A DNA stretch of 64,000 nt from Panicum virgatum (taxonomy: Eukaryota; Streptophyta; Magnoliopsida; Poales; Poaceae): contig NC_053147.1 of assembly GCF_016808335.1 (NCBI RefSeq), positions 22,492,913 to 22,556,912 of the forward strand, in the 5' to 3' direction. Numbering within the stretch: the first letter of the stretch is position 1; each line of letters starts with the position of its first letter. The notes under the pieces are model-generated. The model saw only the letters and a list, made by a program, of their open reading frames with translations, did no database searches and was not told the origin of the DNA. Below are positions 25,641 to 35,876 of the stretch, one piece after another. Both the position numbers and the translations under genes were made by a program.

Positions 25641-26861
25641 TTAGGATGCTTGGTTGCTGAAGAGCTTCTTCCTGATCTGCAACGAAAAGGCAGCATGGAC
25701 ATTATGAGTCTCTCTGCCTGATGCGCACAGGCTGCTTGCTTGCAAATTGCAAATTTGCAATGCATGAGGAAAACAACAAGGAAACAAACCATAGCCGACG
25801 CACCTCAGGAAGCTTTTGCCTGAAGGAGACGTTGAGCCTCGCGTCCAGCGTGTTCTCGCAGACGATCTTGCCGTCCTGCGACGCCAGCACCACGCCGCCG
25901 GAGCTGTTTGTGTTCGTCGTCAGAAATGTTTCTGGAGTGATGAAAGGTTTAGTGATGGCGGCAGATGCAAGTACCAGGACGGCCCGTGCTTGTCGCGGCT
26001 GTTCCTCTGCGGCGGGAGGTAGACCTTGCCGTCGATGATGACCTTGGGGAGGTTCACCTTGGCCTTCTCGGCGTACTCCTTCTTGGCCACCTCCAGCACC
26101 GCCTCCACCAGGCTCCGGTCCGCCTCCCGGCACCGCAGCACCAGCGCCGCCTCCCTCAGGCGAAGCAGGCTCTGATCCGATCCGTTAGTATTCAAACGCA
26201 CCAATCCAATCCAATCAAACGGAGCAGCGGCAGGTTATTAGGAAACCAGCTGACCTGCACGATGAGGCCCTTGAGGATCTTCTTGTAGGTGTTGGCGTCC
26301 TTGGTGACGCGGACCAGGGCCTCGCCGGCGTTCTCCCTCATGCCGGTGACCACGTCGTCCTGCGCCTGCAGCAGCTTGATGCGCGCCGCGTTCAGCTCCG
26401 TCGAGTACTCGCTGCGCGCGTCGGAGCGGAGTGGTTACCAGCAGCGCGCGATCAGGGACAGGGAGGGGCTGATTTCTCGTTGCATCAATGAAACGAGAAA
26501 TCGAAATGAATGGATGGGTCGAGTCGATCTGCTCACATCTTCCTGCGGACGTCGACCTGCTTCTCCTTGCGCTCGTACTCCTGCCTCACCCTCCGTTTCT
26601 CGGACTCCACCAGCTGCAGCTTCTCGATGTTGAACTCCTGCATGCAGATGCACGCCGTCCAAACGATCATTTGATCATAAAAAAAGGAACACAAAAAAAC
26701 GCATCGAAAAAACGAGATTTGAGATTGAAGACGATCGACAGAGAGTCAGCAGCACGGACCTCCTCCGCCGCAACCGTGATCTCGCTGGCTTTCTCGTCGG
26801 CCTCCTGCAGGATGAACCGGACCATCTGCTGGACCTGCTTCCCGACATCTGCGTCGTTCAT
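25641..26861 (-). CDS. VHA-E: V-type proton ATPase subunit E
   Basis: Six exons splice to 230 aa, the family length: 26760-26861, 26537-26637, 26255-26411, 25975-26171, 25804-25903, 25641-25676. The N-terminus MNDADVGKQVQQMVRFILQE is followed by the long helix with EFNIEKLQLVESEKRRVRQE and the C-terminal globular part (LRCREADRSLVEAV, VYLPP, CSGGVVLASQDGKIVCENT, KLPEIRKKLFSNQAS). Subunit E forms the peripheral stalk with subunit G. The stalk holds the V1 catalytic head static on V0 in vacuolar and endomembrane proton pumps. It lies upstream of SNAT on the same strand, but each probably has its own promoter. Confidence 0.96.
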
Positions 26862-27938
26862 CTTGGACGCTACAACAATTCAACCGATCGACGCGCGCGC
26901 GGGGGCGTTCCTCGAGCGAGATCGAATTTGTTCCGGATCAAGATTTTTGTGCGCTCGCTTCTTCGTTCCTCCTTGGATCGACGAGGGCGAAGGAAAGAGA
27001 AGCCGGAGAGGGGAAGGCCTGCGCGGAGTTCGGATCTGTGCGCGAGCGTAGCGCGTGGGAGTGGGGGACTGCGGGAAGAGGAGGAGACGTGAGGTCGGAA
27101 GTGGTCGTTGCCTTCCGCGCCAAATTTGGCAATTCGTTATGGTGTATTGCTTCAGGGATGACCAATCATATTACGAAAAAGCTACAAGATCCATGGAGAA
27201 ATAATCTTGTAGTTCCACACTTTCACTGCTTGGTAAATGTTTGCATAATGCTTGCATTTCGCAACCTTTTTTTTCTCCAGAAAAATTATCAAAAGAGCCA
27301 AGTGGTCCAAACTCCAAACGAACAGCAGTTCCGCTGTACTGCACCAATAAAAAAAACAGGCCGCGTGACCACTTTCTTATCGTCCCGGTCCAGTTTACGG
27401 ATGCCTCGGCCCGTTAGTTGCTCTGGCATGGACGGCCCATAATTTCTGTCACGTTGACCTGTTTGGCAGTACTGGCCGTAAACTTGGTGCTCGTGGAATA
27501 CACCAGTCCTTAATCAGCATGACTACAGTGGAAACGAAGAATGCTGGTATTGTTATCACTGTGCTAAATTTAGCATCACTTGCATTGCTGGATTTGACGA
27601 CACGTGGCAGCATAGTTTGTATATCGGTCCTCTCTCTGGTGGCAAAAAGATAGATTGATTAAGCGAGTACTTGCTGATCTCTGCAAGGTTTGCCTTGCTT
27701 CCGAATTGGCAGGACAAGAATAGGCAGTATTCTTTGCTCGAGTCTTTTGAAGGCACTCTATGCATGAGAAGGTTCAACAATTTCATTGTTTTTTTTGTAG
27801 AAAAGGGAAATGAAATGGTTTCCAGCGTCGGAACAGTTTAATTGGTGTGGAGCTATATCATGTATCTTAAAGATCAACTGCAGAGGAGAAGAAGGCAGGG
27901 AGGAAGGGGATGACATGTGGGACTGCATGTCACTGACT
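26862..27938 (-). promoter_or_regulatory. 5' leader and promoter side of the V-ATPase E gene; no gene further out
   Basis: GC-rich sequence up to about 27130 (minus strand) should contain the VHA-E transcript start. No convincing TATA box was seen. From 27130 to 27938 I see no gene or clear repeat. Confidence 0.45.
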
Positions 27939-27946
27939 AAAGAGAG

Positions 27947-28142
27947 CAGCGGCGGAGCCAGGATCCAGAGCTAGGGGGCTCTCCTTTCCTTCTTCCTCCT
28001 CCCTCCTCTCATTCCTTCTTCTTCCTCAAAATTTTCTCCTTCATTCTTCTTCCTCCACAAAATTTGTAGGGGGGCTTGGGGGGGCGCTTCCATGAAAGCC
28101 AAGGTGGTAGGGGGGCTTGAGCACCCCCTGGCTCCGCCACTG
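27947..28142. mobile_element. hAT-type MITE, 196 bp
   Basis: The terminal inverted repeats are CAGCGGCGGAGCCAGG and the complement of CCTGGCTCCGCCACTG. The perfect 8-bp duplication is AAAGAGAG (27939-27946 and 28143-28150). The interior is pyrimidine-rich with short GGGGGGCTTG blocks. It is related to the MITE at 17711-17927. Confidence 0.9.
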
Positions 28143-28350
28143 AAAGAGAGAGGATTGTAGCAGAAGTATTTTAGTCCATAAGGAAATACGGATGCCTACA
28201 CGTGGGCCTAAGGACATCGAAGACATAGAAAATGATATGTTTCAGGTTTCGAACGAATTGTAATGACATCATTCCAAATATGTGAATTGTAACGGCATAG
28301 CTTATAAGTTAAAAAATTGTGATGGCATGAATCCAATTAATCTTTTCTTA

Positions 28351-28609
28351 AAAGGTGCAAAGCTTGGTAAGAAATTGGAAAGAATAACTGATTATTCAGC
28401 ACGGTGGAAGGTGATTGCGGACTTCTGGTCTGAAATGATTCTATTTGTTGCACCATCAGATAGTGTAAGAAGTCGCATACAACGCCTTACACATGGTGGG
28501 GAGTTTATATATCACTCACTTGTGGGCTTTGCTCACTCACGCACGCATTGTGGAACAAAACGAAGGCAACCAGATCAATGTGTTGACCCTCCAAGTAAAG
28601 GTTGGTTGA
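28351..28609 (+). pseudogene. Fragment of a DUF4220/DUF594 gene, frameshifted
   Basis: The frame reads KGAKLGKKLERITDYSARWK, VIADFWSEMILFVAPSDSVR and HGGEF. This is the conserved C-terminal DUF594 signature (the family reads WKVMAEFW...LYVAPSDN...GGEFITHLWALL). After GGEF one extra base near 28510 shifts the frame; the next frame continues ITHLWALLTHAR and stops at 28607-28609. No other part of the roughly 700-residue parent gene is present, so this is a relic. Confidence 0.75.
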
Positions 28610-29145
28610 TTGTGTTCTAGGCTTACTGTATTGAACGAATTTGATGGTAGTCATGATATAATTGAGTGACAGAGTTTTCTGTTTGTGCTATTGTAATCTT
28701 TGTGGTATGGATGGAAGCTATCACGATGTGGTAGTGGAGGCCGGTTTCCCCTTATCTAAAAAAAATCTTTGTGGTGGTCTTGATACATTCATGTCAAGTG
28801 AACTGTTCTGTTTTGTCAAAGTCAGCACAGTGCTGCCCAAAAAAATAGAGGAGAAATTGGTGAGCTTAAATGTTTCATATTTCACTATATGTGAAGCTCA
28901 TGTGTATATTTACTATTGGCCTAAGGATTATTGAAGTTTGCACTGTTGTGGTTAAGAAGTTAACTTTTTTTTAAAAAAAAATCTTTCAATGTGTACTAGA
29001 TGAAGGCTATTGCCAAACTGCAATGTTCGGTTGTTTGAGTTACATTGAATGACTCTTTATTAGGTAAAAAGGATGAACTTTGTGCAGTAGTGCACCTTTT
29101 GTTTGTTGGACTCAGATCTCATGGGTACCGGTCTGTCAACCTTTA
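28610..29145. other. Intergenic, nothing recognised
   Basis: No coding or repeat signature could be identified between the DUF594 relic and the next DNA element. Confidence 0.4.
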
Positions 29146-30258
29146 GACTGACTCCAACAGATAACCCAAAGGGCGACCTATACCCAAAATAGGTTCCGCA
29201 CAGTACATTTGGGTATCAAAATCATGCTCCAACAGACGACCCAAACACGGGACCCATTTTGCGTCGCCTGCGAGGCGCGACGCAAAGTTGCGTCACCTCC
29301 CCACCGAAACCCATTCCTCTGGCGCGCTCCCCTCCCTCCGCGCGCGCCATGGCCTCCTTCGCCTACTCCCAGCTCGAGCTCCACTGCGCTCCGTCTCTCG
29401 CATCCACCCGCCCGAGCTCCACTCCGCTCGAGCCGGCCGCCGCATCCACGCCCGAGCTCCTCCCTCTGCGCCATGGATTCGCGCGGTAGTGGGGCAGACG
29501 GGGGTTCCGACGCCTCCTCCCCAGCCGAGGGATCGGCACTGTGGAGGCGAGTGCGACGATGACCGAGTCTGCGGCCGACGACAGCAGCCGGCCCGCCGCC
29601 TCGGCGGGGACCACCAGCTCGCCGAGCCGCCCTGGCCACGGCCACTGCGCGCGCGGGGGCGAGAGGAGGGCGAGCGAGCGGTTGTGCAGGGGAGGATCAT
29701 CAGAAGTTGCCGCCGTGAGGCCCGTTCGCGCCCTTGCTCCGCCGCCGGAGCAGCCTCGAGCACCGCACCACCAGGCCTCGCGCACCACCGTCGGAGCCGC
29801 CTCGAGCTGCTGGAGAGGGAGCCTCACTCCACCAGGCCGCGCCAAATCGAGCCGCCCCATCGCAGGCTCCGCGTCGGACCCGCCACCGTGCTTCGCCGCT
29901 TGCGCTGCCACCGCTTCCGCTGTCGTGCCGCTGCTGCTCGCCTCAGTGCCACTGCAGGCCGCCGGTCGCCGGAGATGGAGGCCGCGCCTCGCCTCGCCGC
30001 GCACCGCCATCCACAGAGGCAGCAGGGGCCGCGAGGAAGCGACTGCGAGATCCCGTCGTCGTCGTCGTCGCCGGCGAGGAGCCGGGCCGTCGCGGCACGG
30101 GTGGGAGACGGCGGCGCCGGCATGGAGCTGGGGATAGCTAGCGGAGGATGGGTGCTGCTGTTGGAGACGAGTAGAATATGCATTCCCTCGATTTCACTTT
30201 GCGTGACCCAAACCCAAGAATGGGTCTCACGTTTGCCTACTCGTTGTTGGAGACAGCC
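29146..30258. mobile_element. Non-autonomous Harbinger-like element with GC-rich core, 1113 bp
   Basis: The ends GACTGACTCCAACAG and the complement of TTGTTGGAGACAGCC form short inverted repeats. A 3-bp duplication TTA (29143-29145 and 30259-30261) flanks it, which fits PIF/Harbinger. The core, about 29280-30130, is GC-rich and open in several frames on both strands at once; none shows a known domain. It could contain captured host sequence. Confidence 0.6.
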
Positions 30259-31528
30259 TTATATAGCCATGAAATGCTCTAGGTAGTTAGCAAACTCTTC
30301 GCAAGTGAGTGGTCTGATTGGTCTATTATGGAGCTAGACTAGAGGAGGCAAGATGGCTGAAGATGGAGATGGGAGTTCCTCAAAGTTGTAAGAGCGAAAT
30401 TACACACAGATGATTAATGTCCCATTTCAGGGCAAATGGTACGTGCAGGTGCCATCATTCTCCAGCAAAACATCCAGCGGCCTACAGCTAAGGTGTCGCT
30501 TTTGCTTTGCCTTTCCGGTGAAAAAATAGAGCTTAAATCTCCCTACCTTTGACATTTAAATTTTGGGTAAAGTACTAACTTTAATCCCAATCATTGATGT
30601 TTTAGTTTATTTCTTCATAGCTGATTTCTTCCAAGATTTTCAGTTGCAATTCCAGGATGTGTCATTTGTTAATCCAGTCGGACACCAGGAAAGTTGAGGC
30701 TGGTCATCCAAAAAACTCTTGCTCTGGAAACAGATACAGGCAAGCACTACACAGGTACAGTACTCATGTGATTTGTGCCTTGAATTAAGAAGGATGTATC
30801 AAATAAGTACACGCCATAGTGTAGAAATGCTCTGACTATCTCTTCTTCTTCTTTTTTTTTTAAAAAAAACTCAATGCAATGAGTCTGACGGACTGATTGG
30901 CATCAATGCATGCATCATCAAGCCGTGGGCCTTATCCACTTGCTGTAGCTGAAACTCCAGGCTCCACGGACAACTTGAAGAATGGAGGGCCCCTCCACAG
31001 CTTGGCTCTGTCAGTCCCTGGTGCAGGGGTATCTGAATGTGGAGGACAAACAATGCGTCTAATTGGCACGGGCCTCGAGTACAGACAGTTTGTAAGAGCA
31101 GGACCATGCAACATATGATAGGATGTGGATCCTGGAAGGAACGTATGGCATGTGCAGGCAGCATGTTACATGTACCCTTCCGGTTCCGGCCCGGGGCCAG
31201 CGGTTGTCGCCACTGACTACTGATAAGGATTCCTATCATCTACACCGGCAGTGCTCTAGATTTTTGTTTTCTATAACCTACTGCCTATGATTCCTGCTCT
31301 CTGCATGACTATTTGTAAATTATATATGCAACTAGTAGAAGGAATTAGTTAGCTTTCCTGAATTTGACAAGATGTCTTGAATTCGACAGAACAACTGCTA
31401 TTATACTGATGCGTCTTCATTAAATGAAGAAGATTCATAACCTCATACGGAATATTCCAATTGTTTTCCTCTTAATCTGACTTACGTACATGCATTGCCG
31501 TAAAACGAGAGGAATTAACGGATGAAAC
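30259..31528. other. Intergenic, nothing recognised
   Basis: No gene model or repeat is supported. The minus-strand frame at 30871-31239 has no recognisable domain. Confidence 0.4.
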
Positions 31529-32399
31529 CACTACTACAAAATTGTTTTATTGTAATCATTCAAAAAAGCCCTCAGTGGCGGGCAGGAATTCCAACTGCCT
31601 CGGCTAATCCCTGGTATTAACTAGGCATTAACCGAGACGGTCATGTTTTATTAACCGAGATGGTTATAACAACCACCTCGCAAAATATATTAACAGAAGC
31701 GGGCGTTGTAAATCAACCACCTCGGTAAATCAGATCTAGCCCGCTAGCCCAAAAAACCTAGTTACGAGCACATATTTTTCTTGAACACGTAGGAGAGCTG
31801 CGCATCTTTATATTAGAGAGGAAAGAAGTCCAATTACAAATCCATCACCTTACATTGGACTAGAGTAATGGATGTAGCAGAATTAAAAAACATAATGAGC
31901 ACACGTATATATACCAAATTTTAGGGTTTCACACTCATTCCTCTCTCCCTCAGTCCATTAGCGCCTTCCCTTCTTCCTCTCTCTCCCCATCCGAGACCTG
32001 CCTCTCCCACCTCGTTCCCTCTACACGTGAGGCGCGCACCCACTAAGCGTGGCGCGCGGCGCGCGGCGGGCTCCCTCCACGATGGCGCGCAGCAGCGGGA
32101 TCCCTCCCACGATGTGGTTCGACGCTCCTCATCTACTTCTCCCGTGTGGAAGCAGGGCGCGGCGGTGGGGGATGCAGCATCGGTGCTTGGACATGGCGCC
32201 GACACCGGATGGGCTCGGCGGGCCCATGATGGGCTTGGTGGGATTTTTTATTTTTTTTATTTTTATTTGATTAACTGAGGTGTGCAGCAAAACCGTCTCG
32301 GATAATATATTATTTATCGTGATATTTTATTTGAGGTGGTTGTGAAAACTGCATCGGTTAATCAGTTTTGCCGCCATGGTTAATTTTTTTGTAGTAGTG
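31529..32399. mobile_element. Non-autonomous CACTA element, 871 bp
   Basis: It starts CACTACTACAAAA and ends with the inverted TTTTTTTGTAGTAGTG. Subterminal copies of ACCACCTCGG / CCGAGATGGT / CCGAGACGGT type motifs occur at both ends, as expected for transposase binding sites. The flanks AAC and ACC are not a perfect 3-bp duplication. There is no transposase; the core has a small GC-rich stretch. Confidence 0.8.
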
Positions 32400-33279
32400 A
32401 CCAAAACTGTGTTTCAGCCTTTCATGTGTGGGTGCTGACTAGCTGATCATTTACTGGCTTACTGCTTGGACCAGCTGCCACCAATACGAGCCCTCTCCTA
32501 CCCCTTCGTGGAGGACCACCTGCACCAAACACTCAAACAGGATGAGACGAGCTGTGTTCAGTGGTCACCGGAGCCCGGCGTGATGAGAGGACCAGAACGA
32601 GAACGCAAATGCATGCATCCTGCACAGTGCGCGGCCCCTGGCGAAATGGGAAACGAGACGGAGGCGCACTGCGAGTCTGCGACTCCGCCAAAGCCGCAGC
32701 GAGCGGCCGGCGACGTTCGAGATCGCCCCGGATCCCGGCACAGTGCCCGGCGTGTCGGTCCCTGGCGACGCAGCAACCACCGGCCACCCGGGTCGCCATC
32801 GCCCAACCGCCGCGCGGGCCGGGGAGGCGAGTGGCCGCCGCTTGCCGGTGCCCTCCCGCCTCTGAGACGCAGATGGCTAGGCACCAAGCCACCAACCTAC
32901 GGCCTACGGGGCGTGCGTGCGCCGCGCGGTCTCCATGGAGTAGTATTCGGGAATCTGTCTGTGTGGAGTTCCCGTGGTCTTCGTCCAACTCACCTACTAC
33001 TACAATTTCTGATGAAGCCCGGGGATCTTTCTTTCTCGGTTCTTGCAAGAACTGGACTGCATCGCAGCCAAGCTAATGTGCAGTCCTCTACGTTCCCATC
33101 AATGTGAGCTGTGTGGGATAGCGCACTTCGAGCTTTCGGATACTCATTTTCAGAGTCAAGGACACACAACTAAGTGACTAACCACCAATATAAACTGTGC
33201 ATTACCATTTTCCCTCGCCCAGGATGTAGTCTCATGTGTCTACAGGTACAGGGTACAGTTCATATTCAAACGGGACACG
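32400..33279. other. Intergenic, nothing recognised
   Basis: The overlapping frames on both strands at 32466-33107 have no domain and look compositional. No repeat ends were seen. Confidence 0.4.
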
Positions 33280-33611
33280 AATTACCAGGAGTTTTTTACC
33301 TATATACCATCAAGAAAGATGTCAGTTACCTATGTGCCATTAAAAAATTTCCTCGCACCTACATACTATCGCGCGAACTTTCTTTTACCTACACGCCATT
33401 CCGTCCGTCTTCCATCCATCTTCCGTCTATCTGACATGTAGGCCACAGCGAAGATGTTCAAATACCCCCCTCCGCTCTCCCAAATTCCAATCACCGGTCC
33501 ACCACTGCGGTCAAACGAGCCAGCCTCCACTCAGCTCTGCGCTCCCCTTGATCCGCTGCTTCTCCTAGGCCGAGGGCGCTGCACCGCGCAGCAGGGCGAG
33601 GCGAGCGACAC

Positions 33612-35030
33612 TGTGACACCCCGGCCCAGGGCTTAATATGATTAATAGAATACTCATACCAACAAGTTGCAACTTCTTTTCCGGAAGCCGATCTCCAAAG
33701 AACTCCGAGGTTAAGTGTGCTTGGCCCGGAGAAATTTGGGGATGGGTGACCGACCGGGAAGTTCTTCCCGGGTGCGCACGAGTGAGGACAAAGTGTGCAG
33801 AAAATATTGGTGTCGGTCTGTGAGGACAGTCTATGTCCTAGAAAGCTGTCAGATGTAAGCGGGCCCGGCCTCGGGGAGGCGGGACATTACAGAATGGTAT
33901 CAGAACCAACTTAATAAGAGTGTGCAGAAAATATTGGTGTCGGTCTGTGAGGACAGTCTATGTCCTAGAAAGCTGTCAGATGTAAGCGGGCCCGGCCTCG
34001 GGGAGGTGGTATCAGAACCAACTTAATAAGATTAATAGGATACTCATACCAACAAGTTGCAACTTCTTTTCCGGAAGCCGGTCTCCAAAGAACTCCAAGG
34101 TTAAGCGTGCTTGACCCGGAGAAATTTGGGGATGGGTGACCGGCCGGGAAGAAAATTTGGGGATGGGTGACCGACCGGAAAGAAAATTTGGGGATGGGTG
34201 ACCGACCGGGAAGTTCTTCCCGGGAAAAGATTGGTGTTGGTCTGTGAGAAAATTTGGGGATGGGTGACCGACCGGGACTTAATAAGATTAATAGGATACT
34301 CATACCAACAAGTTGCAACTTCTTTTCTGGAAGCCGGTCTCCAAAGAACTCCAAGGTTAAGCGTGCTTGACCCGGAGAAATTTGGGGATGGGTGACCGAC
34401 CGGGAAGTTCTTCCCGGGAAAAAATTGGTGTTGGTCTGTGAGAAAATTTGGGGATGGGTGACCGACCGGGAAGTTCTTCCCGGGAAAAAATTGGTGTTGG
34501 TCTGTGAGAAAATTTGGGGATGGGTGACCGACCGGGAAGTTCTTCCTGAGAAAAGATTGGGGATGGGTGACCGACCGGGAAGTTCTTCCTGAAAAAAAGA
34601 AAAAAAATTGGTGTTGGTCTGTGAGGACTTTCTATGTCCTCTTCCCGGGTGCCGGTCTCAGGGGATTGGTCTTGGTCTGTGAGAAAATTTGGGGATAAGT
34701 GACCGACCGGGAAGTTCTTCCTGAGAAAAGATTGGTGTTGGTCTGTGAGGGGGACATTACAGAATGGTATCAAAACCGACTTAATAGGATACTCATACCA
34801 ACAAGTTGTAACATTTTTTTCGGAAGCCGGTCTCCAAAGAACTCCGAGGTTAAGCGTGCTTGGCCCGGAGAAATTTGGGGATGGGTGACCGACCGGGAAG
34901 TTCTTCCCGGGTGCGCACGAATGAGGGCAAAGTGTGCATAAAAGATTGTTGTTGGTCTGTGAGGACAGTCTATGTCCTATAAAACTATCAGATGTAAACG
35001 GGCCCGGCCTCGAAGAGCAAGGACGTTACA
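33612..35030 (+). repeat. Rearranged Cassandra TRIM array with amplified 5S-rRNA-like motifs
   Basis: 33612-33891 is a complete Cassandra-type LTR (TGTGACACCCCGG...GGGACATTACA), followed by a Met-tRNA primer site TGGTATCAGAACC. Its middle resembles 5S rRNA, with A-box GGTTAAGTGTGCTTGG and C-box GGATGGGTGACCGACCGGGA. Downstream are partial LTR copies. Between about 34110 and 34750 units of up to 66 bp (AAATTTGGGGATGGGTGACC ... TTGGTGTTGGTCTGTGAG) recur. I count about 11 C-box copies but only 4 A-box copies (near 33709, 34098, 34353 and 34846). A last LTR lacking its start ends at 35030 (GGACGTTACA). Flanks on both sides share GCAGGGCGAGGCGA. Confidence 0.88.
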
Positions 35031-35379
35031 GATTACTCGAGCAAGGACAGCAGGGCGAGGCGAACGACGGGGGTGTCCAACTGCGCATCGTGAAGGGATT
35101 GGCTAGTACAATTACTCGAGCAAGCATCTGAGGAGCTGGCCTCGGGACTGAGGTCAGTGCAGGTTTAGGGCCGTTCGTATCCGAGACCGCTGCACAATCT
35201 GCTATTAAATAAGCTTCCTTTGAGCTCGGAGCAATTACACGGATGGATTGGCTGGCCGAGCGCGCCGTCGCAACGGAGACCCACGTGCTGGCATGGGCGG
35301 CGGCCACGGCCGCCAAGCTAGTCGTGCGTGCGCCTGTTGGGGGCGGCGATGGCGACGGCGAGAACGCGGTCGCGAACCG

Positions 35380-35484
35380 CGGGCACATCCCCGCCGCGCG
35401 CCGGAGGTCCGCGGGCGGCACGCCAGCCGCGAGCAACACCGCCGCGGCGTCCGCAGCCACGGGCGGCGACGGCAGCACGGGCTC
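35380..35484 (-). pseudogene. Possible captured mTERF gene fragment
   Basis: One minus-strand frame reads EPVLPSPPVAADAAAVLLAA then GVPPADLRRAAGMCP. This resembles the repeat style of plant organellar mTERF proteins (...LLAAGVPPADLRRAAGMCPELL...) as I recall them. After MCP the likeness ends. It lies inside the MULE, which would make it a Pack-MULE capture. Identification is by memory of the motif only. Confidence 0.3.
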
Positions 35485-35876
35485 CCTGCCGGCGACAGCG
35501 GCACCGTGGGCTCGGGCGGGAGGCCGGGACAGCTAGGCTGGTGGGCCTGGTCCGCAGCGCGACCGTGATGACGCGTAGCCGGCGGCGCGGCGCCACCGGC
35601 CGCGGGAGGCCGGCGTGGCGCAGCAGGAGCTCCTCCATGGTCGGGGAGAGCTCGGGAGGTACCGTAAATCAAGCTGTAAACTTTGGCAGACTGTGCGACA
35701 CTTACAGCTTGGGCCCACATGACAGTTTGACGTCGTTAGATTGAAAGTTGACGGAATGGTGTGTAGGTAAAAGAAAGTTCGCACGATGTTATATAGGTGC
35801 GAGTAAATTTTTTAATGGCGCACAAGTAACTACCATCTTTTCTGATAGTATATAGATAAAAAAACTCAATTACCAG

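Larger units (their letters stand above)
33289..35867. mobile_element. Mutator-like element (MULE), 2579 bp, non-autonomous
   Basis: Inverted repeats of about 117 bp, roughly 80-85% alike, bound it. Left: GAGTTTTTTACCTATATACC. Right complement: GAGTTTTTTTATCTATATAC. A perfect 9-bp target duplication AATTACCAG (33280-33288 and 35868-35876) identifies the Mutator superfamily. No transposase is present. The cargo is a rearranged Cassandra retroelement array (33612-35030) and a GC-rich segment (35230-35650) that may be captured gene sequence. Confidence 0.92.

Noticed and set aside
29288..30286. 332-codon plus-strand frame
   Set aside because: It falls within a transposon core with open frames on both strands and contains no recognisable domain.
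33650..33790. A functional 5S rRNA gene
   Set aside because: The 5S-like portion is diverged outside the A and C boxes, lacks the 5S ends and sits in Cassandra LTR context.
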